A stretch of DNA of 64,000 nt from Streptomyces olivochromogenes. Lineage in GTDB: Bacteria; Actinomycetota; Actinomycetes; Streptomycetales; Streptomycetaceae. A program made the translations under genes and the position numbers. The notes beneath the pieces were generated by a model. It was not told where the DNA came from. It did not search any database and saw nothing but the letters and a program-made list of their open reading frames with translations. Positions within the stretch are counted from its first letter, which is position 1, and each line of letters begins with the position of its first letter. The DNA is taken from contig NZ_KQ948452.1 of the NCBI RefSeq assembly GCF_001514115.1, forward strand, positions 763,205 through 827,204. Reading direction: 5' to 3'. This document shows, piece after piece, positions 15,848-25,273 of the stretch.

Positions 15848-16081
15848 TCAGACCTTGTCGATGATGCCCACCTTGCCCTCCGCGCGGGCGCAGTGCGCGC
15901 CGCAGAACCAGTGGCCCTCGACCTCGACGCCCTGGCCGATGATCTGCACGCGACAGTGCTCGCAGATGGGGGCCATCCGGTGGATCGCGCAGGAGAAACA
16001 GTCGAAGACGTGCACCGCGCCCTGCGCGTGCACCTCGAAGGTCATGCCGTAGTCGTTGCCGCACACTTCGCATCTCGCCAT
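15848..16081 (-). CDS. Small Cys-rich zinc-ribbon-like protein
   Basis: A 77-residue protein with four Cys pairs: CEVC near the start, CFSC, CEHC, and FCGAHC. There are also several His residues (HVFD, HRM, HW). It probably binds two zinc ions; the last pair, HWFCGAHCARAEG, recalls the GxxYCSxxCA part of prokaryotic metallothioneins. No known catalytic motif is present. ATG 16081 is the start that precedes the first Cys pair; a longer frame begins at 16144. Lies just upstream of SURF1 on the same strand and could be co-transcribed, perhaps linked to metal handling. Confidence 0.7.
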   Translation of the reverse strand: MARCEVCGNDYGMTFEVHAQGAVHVFDCFSCAIHRMAPICEHCRVQIIGQGVEVEGHWFCGAHCARAEGKVGIIDKV

Positions 16082-16193
16082 GCGCCACAGGGTGAGGTGC
16101 CGACGCGGCGCGGGCGAGCGGGCGCCGGGCGAGTCGCCCGGCAATCACCCGTACGTCCGTCAGCGACCCCGGCCTCTCTTCAGCCCTCCGGGG

Positions 16194-17219
16194 TCACTTC
16201 TCCGAGGCCGGCGCCACGTCACGCAGCAGCTGGCCGAACGCCGCCTCGTCGATCACCGGTGTCCCGAACTGTTTGGCCTTGACCACCTTGGACGTACTGG
16301 AGTCCGGATCGTTGGTGACGAGCAGGCTGGTCAGCCGGGACAGACTCGTCGCGACATGCAGGCCGGCCTCGACGGCACGGTCCTCCAGCAGCTCGCGGTC
16401 GACGGACGTGTCCCCGGAGAACGCGACCCGCATACCCTGCTTGAGTGGTTTGTCCGCTTCGTAGCGACCCGGGTTGGGATAGGGGCATGCGGGGCGTTTG
16501 CGTGAGGGCCGCCAACTCCCGGACGGGTAGCCACCGGACGAGTAGCCGCCGGACGACTGACCACTCGGACCGGACTGCCGTCCGATCCGCGGTGCCGCGG
16601 GGCTCTCGGACCATTCCTTGAGCGGCCGGCACTCCAGGAGCGGCAGCCGGATGCCGTCCCGCGCGGCGGCCCGCAGGCTCGGCCGGAACGCCTCGGCCAG
16701 TACGCGCGCGTCGTCCAGCGCGTGGTGCGCCCGCTGCTGTACGACACCGAAGTGCGCGGCCAGCGACTCCAGCTTGTGGTTGGGCAGCGGCAGGCCCAGT
16801 TCCTTGGAGAGCGCGATGGTACACAGCCGCTGACGCACCGGCGCCTCACGCTCCGCGCGCGCGTACTCCCGCGCGATCATTGACCAGTCGAAGACCGCGT
16901 TGTGCGCCACGAGCACCCGGTCGGCGAGCCGGTCGGAGAACTCCTCGGCGATGTCCTGGAAGAGCGGGGCGCCTTCGAGCGCCTCGGTCGTCAGACCGTG
17001 GATCCAGACCGGGCCCGGGTCCCGCTCCGGGTTGACCATCGTGTACCAGTGGTCCTCGACCTCGCCGCGCGCGTCCAGCCGGTAGACGGCGGCCGAGATT
17101 ATCCGGTCGTCGCGGGCAAGGCCGGTGGTCTCCACGTCGACGACCGCGTACCCCTGCGGATACGCGGCCGGCCAGGGGGCTGGTGACGCTGCGGTCGTCA
17201 GGTCTTCGAGCATGGTCAT
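16194..17219 (-). CDS. DEDDh exonuclease with C-terminal BRCT domain
   Basis: A 341-residue protein. The N-terminal DnaQ-like exonuclease domain (about residues 20-185) has ExoI VVDVETTGL, ExoII AHNAVFDWSM and ExoIII HHALDDARVL with the DEDDh acidic set and His. A low-complexity Gly/Ser linker (about 205-235) leads to a BRCT-like domain (about 255-335, KQGMRVAFSGDTSVDRELLEDRAVEAG to SLLVTNDPDSSTSKVVKAKQFGTPVIDE). This resembles the BRCT seen in NAD-dependent ligases and suggests a repair or end-trimming role. ATG 17219 or 17213 is the start; TATCCT 8 nt before 17213 could be a -10 for a leaderless message. Confidence 0.87.
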   Translation of the reverse strand: MTMLEDLTTAASPAPWPAAYPQGYAVVDVETTGLARDDRIISAAVYRLDARGEVEDHWYTMVNPERDPGPVWIHGLTTEALEGAPLFQDIAEEFSDRLADRVLVAHNAVFDWSMIAREYARAEREAPVRQRLCTIALSKELGLPLPNHKLESLAAHFGVVQQRAHHALDDARVLAEAFRPSLRAAARDGIRLPLLECRPLKEWSESPAAPRIGRQSGPSGQSSGGYSSGGYPSGSWRPSRKRPACPYPNPGRYEADKPLKQGMRVAFSGDTSVDRELLEDRAVEAGLHVATSLSRLTSLLVTNDPDSSTSKVVKAKQFGTPVIDEAAFGQLLRDVAPASEK

Positions 17220-17370
17220 TGAGGATACGGGCCCTGACTGACAGTCCGGCCCCCACCTTCCCGGAACCGACGGACGGTCCGGCCCCCGGAGTTGACGCGG
17301 TCAGTGGGGGACAGGGGTGCCTTTTGTGGCGCGGGTCACCGGTTGGTCCGCCCCGGCGCGCGGTCCCGGG

Positions 17371-17390
17371 CGCATGGCTGACGCATGGCT
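17371..17390 (+). repeat. Direct repeat CGCATGGCT with 11-bp spacing
   Basis: CGCATGGCT occurs at 17371-17379 and 17382-17390, one helical turn apart, in the 245-nt divergent region between the exonuclease gene and the decarboxylase-like operon. It could be a regulator site for that operon. Confidence 0.35.
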
Positions 17391-17464
17391 ATGGACCTTT
17401 CGACGGTGTCCTGCAAGCGTGCTCCGCGCCCCAGCAGGTAGCGCCTACGAAGGGCGGTACGGAC

Positions 17465-18262
17465 ATGGCACGAGTGAGGTACGGCGCACGGACCGAGGCG
17501 GAGATCGCCGCCGCGCGCACCGCGAGCGCCAAGCTCCCCGACATCTGGTCCACCGGTGTGGTGGCCGTCTGGGAGAGTGATCCGGACGCGGTCGCGGCGG
17601 TCCTGCCACCCCCGCTCAAACCCACCGGGCGCCCCCTGGTCCGGGTGAACATCAGCAAGGTGGACCTGCCGGGCTATCCGCTCGGCGCGGGCTCGTTCGC
17701 CGTCGCCGCGGCGCACGACGGCGTCGAGGGCTGGTACCCGCTGGTCATGCCGATGACCCACGAGCGGGCGCTCATCGGCGGCCGTGAGGTCTTCGGTGAG
17801 CCCAAGAAGCTCGGCGAGGTCACCGTGGAACGCGACGGCCTCGTCGTACGGGCCGCACTCGCCCGGCACGGCATCGCCTTCGTCGAGGTGCGCGGCGCGG
17901 TGAGCGGTGACCTGCCGCTGCCCGAGCCCGCCCGGAAGACCGACTTCTACTTCAAGTTCCTTCCCGCGGTGGACGGTTCGGGCTTCGACGCCCACCCCGT
18001 GCTCGTGCACTGCGTACGCAACGAGAGGGTGCGCAGGCTGGAGCGCGTCACCGGGGACGTCGTGCTGCGCGAGTCGATGTACGACCCGGTCGCCGACCTC
18101 CCCGTACGCGAACTGGTCGAGATCACCCTCGGTGAGAAGACCACCGACCAGACGGGCCGGGTGGCCGAACGCGTCAGCGCCCAGGCCCTGTTGCCGTACA
18201 TCCATCAGCGCTACGACGATCCGCGGCAGATCCTCGACGGGCCGCCGGAAGGGAGCGCCTGA
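17465..18262 (+). CDS. Acetoacetate decarboxylase family protein
   Basis: A 265-residue protein of the acetoacetate-decarboxylase fold. The active-site region is REVFGEPKKLGEV with the adjacent Lys114-Lys115 pair, at the same numbering as the Schiff-base Lys of classical acetoacetate decarboxylase. A conserved front region reads PPPLKPTGRPLVRVNISKVD. Family members also include lyases and aldolase-like enzymes, so the substrate need not be acetoacetate. First gene of a coupled operon: its stop overlaps the ATG of the following SDR. Two amidohydrolases follow, pointing to a degradative pathway for a small organic acid or ring-cleavage product. Confidence 0.85.
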   Translation: MARVRYGARTEAEIAAARTASAKLPDIWSTGVVAVWESDPDAVAAVLPPPLKPTGRPLVRVNISKVDLPGYPLGAGSFAVAAAHDGVEGWYPLVMPMTHERALIGGREVFGEPKKLGEVTVERDGLVVRAALARHGIAFVEVRGAVSGDLPLPEPARKTDFYFKFLPAVDGSGFDAHPVLVHCVRNERVRRLERVTGDVVLRESMYDPVADLPVRELVEITLGEKTTDQTGRVAERVSAQALLPYIHQRYDDPRQILDGPPEGSA

Positions 18263-19146
18263 TGGATCTCCGGGCGGGGCAGGTCGCCGTCGTCACCGGC
18301 GCGGCGAGCGGTATCGGGCTCGCGATGGCGCGCCGGTTCGCGGCGGACGGTCTGAAGGTGGTCCTCGCGGACGTCGAGGAGGGCGCCCTGGAGAAGGCCG
18401 CCGCCACGCTGCGGGAGGACGGGGCGCAGGTGCACGCGCGCGTGGTGGACGTCTCGGAGCGCGAACAGCTCGACGCGCTGGCCGCCGAGACGTACGAGAA
18501 GTACGGCGCCGTGCATGTCCTGTGCAACAACGCGGGGGTCGGCTCCGGCGCCGAGGGCCGCATGTGGGAGCACGATCCGAACGACTGGAAGTGGGCCTTC
18601 GCCGTCAACGTCTGGGGTGTCTTCCACGGCATCCAGGCCTTCGTGCCGCGGATGATCGCCGCGGGAGAGCCGGGCCACGTCGTCAACACCTCGTCCGGCG
18701 ACGGCGGGATCGCCCCGCTGCCGACCGCCTCCGTGTACGCCGTCACCAAGGCGGCCGTCGTGACGATGACCGAGTCCCTGTACGCGCATCTCAAGGCGGA
18801 GCACGCGCGTGTGGGGGCGTCGGTGCTCTTCCCCGGGCCTCACATGCTCCGCACCGGCCTGTGGGAGTCGCACCGCAACCGGCCCGAGCGCTACGCGAAA
18901 CAGCGCCCCAGGAAGACCCCCTACCGCAGCCTCGACCAGTGGGAGGCCGCGATGAAGGAGGCGGGGCAGGAGGTGCGGTTCACGCCGGTGGAGGAGGTCG
19001 CCGACCTGGTGGCGGACGGCATCCGGGAGGGCCGGTTCTGGCTGCTGCCCGCGAGCGAGCACAGCGACCGGCAGATCCGGGCGAGGTCGCAGTCGATGCT
19101 CGACCGGGCCGACCCGTCGTACCTAGAGCACTTCATCCTGGACTGA
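18262..19146 (+). CDS. Short-chain dehydrogenase/reductase in catabolic operon
   Basis: A 294-residue classical SDR: TGAASGIG cofactor motif at about residues 13-20, NNAG at about 91, NTSSGDGG around the catalytic Ser, and YAVTK as the Tyr/Lys pair. The C-terminal extension beyond about residue 210 (HRNRPERYAKQRPRKTPYRS) is longer than in FabG and probably forms a substrate lid. ATG 18262 overlaps the stop of the decarboxylase-like gene. Likely oxidises or reduces an intermediate shared with its operon partners. Confidence 0.87.
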   Translation: MDLRAGQVAVVTGAASGIGLAMARRFAADGLKVVLADVEEGALEKAAATLREDGAQVHARVVDVSEREQLDALAAETYEKYGAVHVLCNNAGVGSGAEGRMWEHDPNDWKWAFAVNVWGVFHGIQAFVPRMIAAGEPGHVVNTSSGDGGIAPLPTASVYAVTKAAVVTMTESLYAHLKAEHARVGASVLFPGPHMLRTGLWESHRNRPERYAKQRPRKTPYRSLDQWEAAMKEAGQEVRFTPVEEVADLVADGIREGRFWLLPASEHSDRQIRARSQSMLDRADPSYLEHFILD

Positions 19147-19157
19147 GGAGGCGGGCG

Positions 19158-20441
19158 ATGACCGACCGGGACCCCTATCTGATCATCTCCTCCGACTGCC
19201 ACGCCGGGCTCCCCACCGAGGAGTACCGGCCCTACCTGGACTCCCGGTTCCACCGGGACTTCGACGAGTTCCTCGCGGGCCAGGGCCGGCGCCGCGAGGA
19301 GATGAACCGGCTCGGCATCCGCAACGAGGCGTTCGCGGACCGCTGGTTCCAGGACAACGAGGAGGGCCTGCGCGGTGGTTGGGACACCGCGCAGCGCCTC
19401 AAGGAGCTGGACGGCGACGGCGTGGCGGGGGAGGTGGTCTTCCCGGACGCCGACGCCGTGGACAGCCGCACGGCGGCCCCCTTCGGCGTGGGCCTCGGCC
19501 TCTCCGGCGACCACGACCCACAGCTCGGCATGGCGGGCGCGCAGGCTCACAACCGCTGGCTGGCGGAGTTCGTCGGGGAGAACCCCGAACGGCACTGCGG
19601 GGTGGCCCTGTTGCCGATCACGGCGGCCCCCGACGCGGTCGTCGCCGAGGTGTACCGCGCCAAGGAGTCGGGACTCGGCGCCCTGATGATCCCCGCCATG
19701 TGGGTCGACAAGGAGCCCTACCACGACCGCCGTTACGACCCCGTGTGGGCGGCCGCCGCCGAGTGCGGGATGCCGGTGGTCACGCACTCCGGCGCCGCGC
19801 CGCGCCACGAGTACGGCGACCACCTGGGGATCTACGTCTCCGAAGTCACCTGGTGGCCCGCGCGCCCCCTGTGGTTCCTGCTCTGGTCGGGCGTCTTCGA
19901 ACGCCACCCGGGGCTGAGGTTCGGGGTGGCGGAGTCGGGCTGCTGGTGGCTGCCGAACCTCCTCTGGTTCATGGACCGCCTCTACCTGGGCGCGCACGGC
20001 GGCAAGAAGCTGTCGCCCTTCGCCGAGCTGAAGCGGCCCCCGCACGAGTACCTCGACCGGCAGCTCTTCATCTGCGCGACGAACACCAAGCGCCGCGAAC
20101 TCGCCCAGCGCTACGAGATCGGCGTCGACAACATCCTCTGGGGCAGCGACTTCCCGCACCCCGAGGGGACCTGGCCCGACACCCGCGCGTGGCTGCGGCG
20201 CACCTTCCACGACATCCCGGTCGCGGAGACCCGCCGCATGCTCGGCCTCGCGGCCGCCGAGGTCTTCGGCTTCGACGTCGAGCGGCTGACCCCGCTCGCC
20301 CGGCGCATCGGCCCGACCCCGGCCGACCTCGGCCAGAGCGAGGACCAGAGGGCCGTGGAGGCGTCCTGGGCACGCTCGCGCGAGGTGGGCCGCCACTGGC
20401 TGACCGACCACGACTTCCCGGTCCTGGGGGCGACGCCGTGA
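19158..20441 (+). CDS. Amidohydrolase-superfamily protein 1
   Basis: A 427-residue TIM-barrel metal-dependent hydrolase of the Amidohydro_2 type. The N-terminal metal motif is SSDCHAG (Asp-x-His in place of His-x-His), as in the decarboxylase-type members; further ligands are probably in THSGAA and ILWGSDFPHPEG. Members of this group include ACMSD-like and gamma-resorcylate-type decarboxylases as well as hydrolases. GAGGAGG precedes ATG 19158. Its end overlaps the start of a second, related amidohydrolase by 4 nt, suggesting the two are made in equal amounts and perhaps pair. Confidence 0.85.
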   Translation: MTDRDPYLIISSDCHAGLPTEEYRPYLDSRFHRDFDEFLAGQGRRREEMNRLGIRNEAFADRWFQDNEEGLRGGWDTAQRLKELDGDGVAGEVVFPDADAVDSRTAAPFGVGLGLSGDHDPQLGMAGAQAHNRWLAEFVGENPERHCGVALLPITAAPDAVVAEVYRAKESGLGALMIPAMWVDKEPYHDRRYDPVWAAAAECGMPVVTHSGAAPRHEYGDHLGIYVSEVTWWPARPLWFLLWSGVFERHPGLRFGVAESGCWWLPNLLWFMDRLYLGAHGGKKLSPFAELKRPPHEYLDRQLFICATNTKRRELAQRYEIGVDNILWGSDFPHPEGTWPDTRAWLRRTFHDIPVAETRRMLGLAAAEVFGFDVERLTPLARRIGPTPADLGQSEDQRAVEASWARSREVGRHWLTDHDFPVLGATP

Positions 20442-21694
20442 GCGCCCCCACGAACGGCCCCGTGACCGACCGCTACACCGTGATCTCCGCGGACTGCCAC
20501 GCCGGAGCGGACCTCCTGGACTACCGGCCCTACCTGGCGAAGGAACACCACGAGGCGTTCGACGCGTGGGCGGCCACGTACGTCAATCCGTACGAGGACC
20601 TGCTCGCCGACACCGCCGACAGGAACTGGAACTCCGCACGGCGCCTGGCGGAGCTGGAGGAGGACGGCATCGTCGCGGAGGTGGTGTTCCCCAACACCAT
20701 CCCGCCCTTCTTCCCGTCGGCCGCCCTGATGGCGCCTGCCCCCACCGCCGAGGAGTTCGAACGGCGCTGGGCGGGCCTGCGCGCCCACAACCGCTGGCTC
20801 GCGGACTTCTGCGCGGCCGCTCCGGGCCGCCGCGCGGGTGTCTTCCAGATCCTCCTGAACGACGTGGCGGAGGCGGTGAAGGAGATCAGGTGGGCCTCCC
20901 GGGCGGGCCTCAGGGGCGGCCTGCTGCTCCCCGGCACCCCACCGGGCTCGGGACTGCCCGAGCTGTACTCGTCGACGTACGACCCGATCTGGGCGGTCTG
21001 CGAGGAGCTGGGTGTCCCCGTGAACCACCACGCGGGCTCGGCGTCCCCGCCACTGGGCGAGGAACCGGCGGCCCGCGCGGTCTTCATGGTCGAGACGACC
21101 TGGTTCTCCCACCGCGCGCTCTGGCACCTCATCTTCGGCGGCGCCTTCCGCCGCCACCCGGGCCTGAAGCTGGTGCTGACCGAGCAGGGCTCGGGCTGGA
21201 TCCCCGGGGTGCTCGACATGCTGGACTACTACCACGGGAGGCTGTCGGCGGCGGCGAAGAGGTCGAAGAGGTCGACGGCGGAGTCGAAGTTCGGCGCGGG
21301 ACTCGCCGAGTCGATGGGCAAGGGCCCCTCGGACGTCTGGCGGGACAACTGCTTCGTCGGCGCGAGCTTCATGCGCCCGCACGAGGTGCCGCTGCGGGCG
21401 CGGATCGGCGTCGACAAGATCATGTGGGGCAGCGACTACCCGCACGACGAGGGCACCTACCCCTACTCCCGGGAGGGCCTGCGCTGCGCGTACGCGGGCG
21501 TGCCGCGCGAGGAGGTCGCCGCGATGGTCGGCGGGAACGCCGCCCGGGTGTACGGCTTCGACCTCGACGCCCTGGACGCCCTCGCGGCGAAGGCGGGACC
21601 GACCGTGGCGGAACTGGCCGAACCGCTGACGCGACCCCCGGCGGACGCGACGAGCCCGGTGTTCGCGCGGGGAGCGTCAGTACGGGTCTGGTGA
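20438..21694 (+). CDS. Amidohydrolase-superfamily protein 2
   Basis: A 418-residue paralogue of the preceding protein: ISADCHAG near the N-terminus, NHHAGSA in the middle and IMWGSDYPHDEGTY near the C-terminus. The Lys/Arg-Ser stretch KRSKRSTAESK (about residue 275) distinguishes it. GTG 20438 overlaps the preceding stop. Both copies keep the metal ligands, so neither looks inactive. Last gene of the four-gene operon 17465-21694. Confidence 0.85.
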   Translation: MSAPTNGPVTDRYTVISADCHAGADLLDYRPYLAKEHHEAFDAWAATYVNPYEDLLADTADRNWNSARRLAELEEDGIVAEVVFPNTIPPFFPSAALMAPAPTAEEFERRWAGLRAHNRWLADFCAAAPGRRAGVFQILLNDVAEAVKEIRWASRAGLRGGLLLPGTPPGSGLPELYSSTYDPIWAVCEELGVPVNHHAGSASPPLGEEPAARAVFMVETTWFSHRALWHLIFGGAFRRHPGLKLVLTEQGSGWIPGVLDMLDYYHGRLSAAAKRSKRSTAESKFGAGLAESMGKGPSDVWRDNCFVGASFMRPHEVPLRARIGVDKIMWGSDYPHDEGTYPYSREGLRCAYAGVPREEVAAMVGGNAARVYGFDLDALDALAAKAGPTVAELAEPLTRPPADATSPVFARGASVRVW

Positions 21695-21718
21695 CGCGCC
21701 GGGTGGCATCCTCCCCGT

Positions 21719-22429
21719 GTGACCGTACCCATGCACGACGAGGCCCACGAAGGCACCCTCGGCTCCCGCCTGAACTGGCTGCGGGCCGCGGTGCTGGGCG
21801 CCAACGACGGCATCGTCTCCACGGCGGGCCTCGTCGTCGGCGTGGCCGGCGCCACGGACGACCGCTCCGCGCTGCTCACGGCGGGCCTCGCGGGGCTGCT
21901 GGCCGGGTCCATGTCGATGGCGGCGGGCGAGTACGTCTCGGTCTCCACCCAACTGGACTCCGAGAAGGCCGCCCTGGCGCTGGAGCGACGCGAACTGCGC
22001 GAACAGCCGGATGCCGAACTCGAGGAGCTGACCGAACTCCTGGAGCAGCGCGGCCTGACCCGCGAGGTGGCCCGCGAGGCGGCCGAGCAGCTCACGGAAC
22101 GCGACGCCCTGAAGGCCCACGCGCGTGTGGAACTCGGCATCGACCCCGACGACCTCACCAACCCCTGGCACGCGGCCTGGGCGAGCTTCCTCTCCTTCAC
22201 CGTGGGCGCCCTCCTCCCCCTCCTCGCCATCGTCCTGCCACCGGCGGCCTGGCGCCTGGGCGTCACCGTGCTCTCGGTACTGGCCGCCCTGGTCCTCACC
22301 GGCTGGCTGAGCGCCCGCCTGGGCTCCGCGAACCCGGGCCGCGCGGTACTGCGGAACGTGGGCGGGGGTGCGCTGGCGATGGGGGTCACCTATGCGGCGG
22401 GGGTGCTGTTGGGGGCGGCCGGGGCGTGA
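21719..22429 (+). CDS. VIT1/CCC1-family transporter
   Basis: A 236-residue membrane protein with an N-terminal NWLRAAVLGANDGIVSTAGLVVGVAGA motif and a cytoplasmic, Glu-rich region between helices 2 and 3 (ELREQPDAELEELTELLEQRG, about residues 97-117) as in VIT/CCC1 proteins. Five transmembrane helices are visible. Family members move Fe(II) or Mn(II). GTG 21719 is exactly 6 nt after CATCCT (21707-21712), a possible leaderless start, and 25 nt past the amidohydrolase operon. Confidence 0.87.
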   Translation: MTVPMHDEAHEGTLGSRLNWLRAAVLGANDGIVSTAGLVVGVAGATDDRSALLTAGLAGLLAGSMSMAAGEYVSVSTQLDSEKAALALERRELREQPDAELEELTELLEQRGLTREVAREAAEQLTERDALKAHARVELGIDPDDLTNPWHAAWASFLSFTVGALLPLLAIVLPPAAWRLGVTVLSVLAALVLTGWLSARLGSANPGRAVLRNVGGGALAMGVTYAAGVLLGAAGA

Positions 22430-22579
22430 CGAGCGCCGAGCGGACATCTGCCGGGCGGACATCTGACGGGCATCGGTCCGGACCTGTCGGCGCTCTTGGC
22501 GGAGATCACCAATAAGCAAGCGCGTACCCTCGGTAATACTTGTGGGTAACAACGTCTAGCCGCGGCCGAGCCGCGGTTC

Positions 22580-22585
22580 TACGGT
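22580..22585 (+). promoter_or_regulatory. -10 element TACGGT for a leaderless message
   Basis: TACGGT fits the Streptomyces -10 pattern and is 6 nt before ATG 22592. No ribosome binding site precedes that ATG. A CCGCGG-CCGAG-CCGCGG dyad lies directly upstream (about 22559-22576). Confidence 0.5.
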
Positions 22586-22591
22586 GCATCC

Positions 22592-23460
<869 letters not shown>

Positions 23461-23464
<4 letters not shown>

Positions 23465-24156
23465 GCCCACGGCACGCGCGCGTGCTGCTCGTCTCCTTCG
23501 GCGTGGCCGCCGCCGTGGACCTCGTCTCCCTGGCCGTCGGGTTCACCCCGGGGCATCTGGTCGCCAAGCCGCTTCTGATGCCCCTGCTCGCCGCCCACGC
23601 GGTCGTACGCCGCGGACCGCGGCTCCTGGTGGCCGCCCTGCTCTGCGGCTGGGGCGGCGACGTACTGCTGCTGTCCGACGCCGACCCGGCCTTCCTCGTG
23701 GGAATGGCCTCCTTCGCGGCCGGTCACGTCTGCTATCTCCTGCTCTTCAGAAGGCCGGATGCGCCCCATCGCCCTCCACACGTGCGTGGGCCCTCGGCCT
23801 GGCTCGGTGGCGCGTACGTCCTCGCCCTCGTCGTCACCGTCACCCTCCTGTGGCCCGATCTTCCCGCCGGCCTCCGTGTCCCCGTCGCGGGCTACAGCCT
23901 GCTGCTGACCGCGATGGCGGCCGCGAGCACCCGGTTCGGACCCGTCGCGGGCGCGGGCGGGGCGCTCTTCCTGCTGTCCGACACCCTCATCGCCACCGGC
24001 GTCGCCGACTGGCCGCAGCTCCCGAGGCCGGACTTCTGGATCATGCTGACCTATGCCGCCGCCCAGTTCCTGCTGGTCAGCGGAGTGCAGGGCACCCTCG
24101 GCGCGCATACCGCGGCGAGGGCGGCGTACGGTGAGATGCGCTCAACCACCCCCTGA
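23461..24156 (+). CDS. YhhN family membrane protein (lysoplasmalogenase-like)
   Basis: A 231-residue polytopic protein with about eight hydrophobic segments. Family motifs are KPLLMPLLA near the N-terminus, CGWGGDVLLL, GMASFAAGHVCYLLLF, and GALFLLSDTLIA with conserved acidic residues within the membrane. Animal homologues (TMEM86) hydrolyse lysoplasmalogens, releasing a fatty aldehyde; bacterial members have been linked to the same activity in few cases. GTG 23461 overlaps the upstream stop. Coupling with an alkylglycerol-monooxygenase-like gene supports an ether-lipid role. Confidence 0.85.
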
Positions 24157-24197
24157 GCGCATCTCACCCAGCCGATCGGCCGAGAAGGATCCTCGTC

Positions 24198-25247
24198 ATG
24201 CGCGCCACCACCATCCACGCCCCGTACGACATGCGCGTGGAGGACGTCCCCGAGCCTCTGGTGCAACTGCCCACCGACGCGGTCGTGCGGGTGCTGCGGT
24301 CCTGCATCTGCGGCAGCGACCTGTGGGCCTACCGGGGCGAGGCGGCACGGCAGGCGGGGCAGCGGATCGGGCACGAGTTCCTCGGCATCGTCGAGGAGAC
24401 CGGCTCCGAGGTGGCCGGCGTCCGCCGCGGCGACCTCGTCGTCGCGCCCTTCATGTGGTCGGACGGCGTCTGCGACTACTGCCGCGAGGGCCTCACCACC
24501 TCCTGCGAGCACGGCGGGTTCTGGGGCGCGGTCGGCTACGACGGCGGTCAGGGCGAGGCCGTGCGCGTCCCCTTCGCCGACGGCACCCTCGTACAGCTGC
24601 CCAAGGAGGCGGCCTCCGACGACCACCTGCTGTCGGCCCTGCTGACGCTCTCCGACGTCATGGGCACCGGTCACCACGCGGCCCTCGGCGCGGGAGCCCG
24701 CAAGGGCGCCACCGTCGCGGTCGTCGGGGACGGCGCCGTCGGGCTGTGCGCCGTGCTGGCCGCCAAGCGGCTCGGCGCCGAGCGGATCATCGCGCTCGGA
24801 CGCCACCAGGCACGTACGGACATCGCGCGCGCCTTCGGTGCCACGGACGTCGTCGCCGAACGCGGCGAGGCGGCCGTCGAGGCCGTCCGCGAGCTGACCC
24901 GCGGACAGGGCGCGCACGCCGTCGTGGAGGCGGTCGGCACCGAGCAGTCCATGCGGACGGCCGTGAACATCACCCGCGACGGCGGCGCCATCGGCTTCGT
25001 CGGTGTGCCGCACGGCAGCGGCACGGGCCTCGACCTGAGTGTGATGTTCGACCGGAACGTCGCGCTGCGCGGCGGTGTGGCGCCGGTGCGTGCGTACATC
25101 CCGGAGCTGCTGCCCGACATCCTGGACGGCACCATCGACCCGTCGCCCGTCTTCGACATGACCGTCGGTCTGGAAGGCGTGCCCGAGGGCTACAAGGCGA
25201 TGGACGAGCGCACCGCCCTCAAGGTGCTCGTCACCAACGGCTCATGA
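24198..25247 (+). CDS. Zinc-dependent alcohol dehydrogenase (MDR family)
   Basis: A 349-residue medium-chain dehydrogenase: catalytic-zinc region CICGSDLWAY with GHEFLG, a structural-zinc-like loop CDYCREGLTTSC, and a Rossmann domain VVGDGAVGLCAV. It belongs to the threonine-dehydrogenase-like branch. AAGGATCC precedes ATG 24198. The gap to the YhhN gene is 41 nt, so co-transcription is likely; it could handle fatty aldehydes released by the two upstream enzymes, but that is inference. Confidence 0.87.
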   Translation: MRATTIHAPYDMRVEDVPEPLVQLPTDAVVRVLRSCICGSDLWAYRGEAARQAGQRIGHEFLGIVEETGSEVAGVRRGDLVVAPFMWSDGVCDYCREGLTTSCEHGGFWGAVGYDGGQGEAVRVPFADGTLVQLPKEAASDDHLLSALLTLSDVMGTGHHAALGAGARKGATVAVVGDGAVGLCAVLAAKRLGAERIIALGRHQARTDIARAFGATDVVAERGEAAVEAVRELTRGQGAHAVVEAVGTEQSMRTAVNITRDGGAIGFVGVPHGSGTGLDLSVMFDRNVALRGGVAPVRAYIPELLPDILDGTIDPSPVFDMTVGLEGVPEGYKAMDERTALKVLVTNGS

Positions 25248-25273
25248 CCACCTGATGCTCATGACCACCTGAT
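25240..25273. repeat. Perfect 17-bp tandem duplication at a convergent junction
   Basis: GCTCATGACCACCTGAT occurs at 25240-25256 and immediately again at 25257-25273. The left copy contains the stop of the dehydrogenase gene (25245-25247); the right copy contains the stop of the minus-strand CopD-like gene (25259-25261). Without the duplication the two genes would overlap. Confidence 0.85.
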
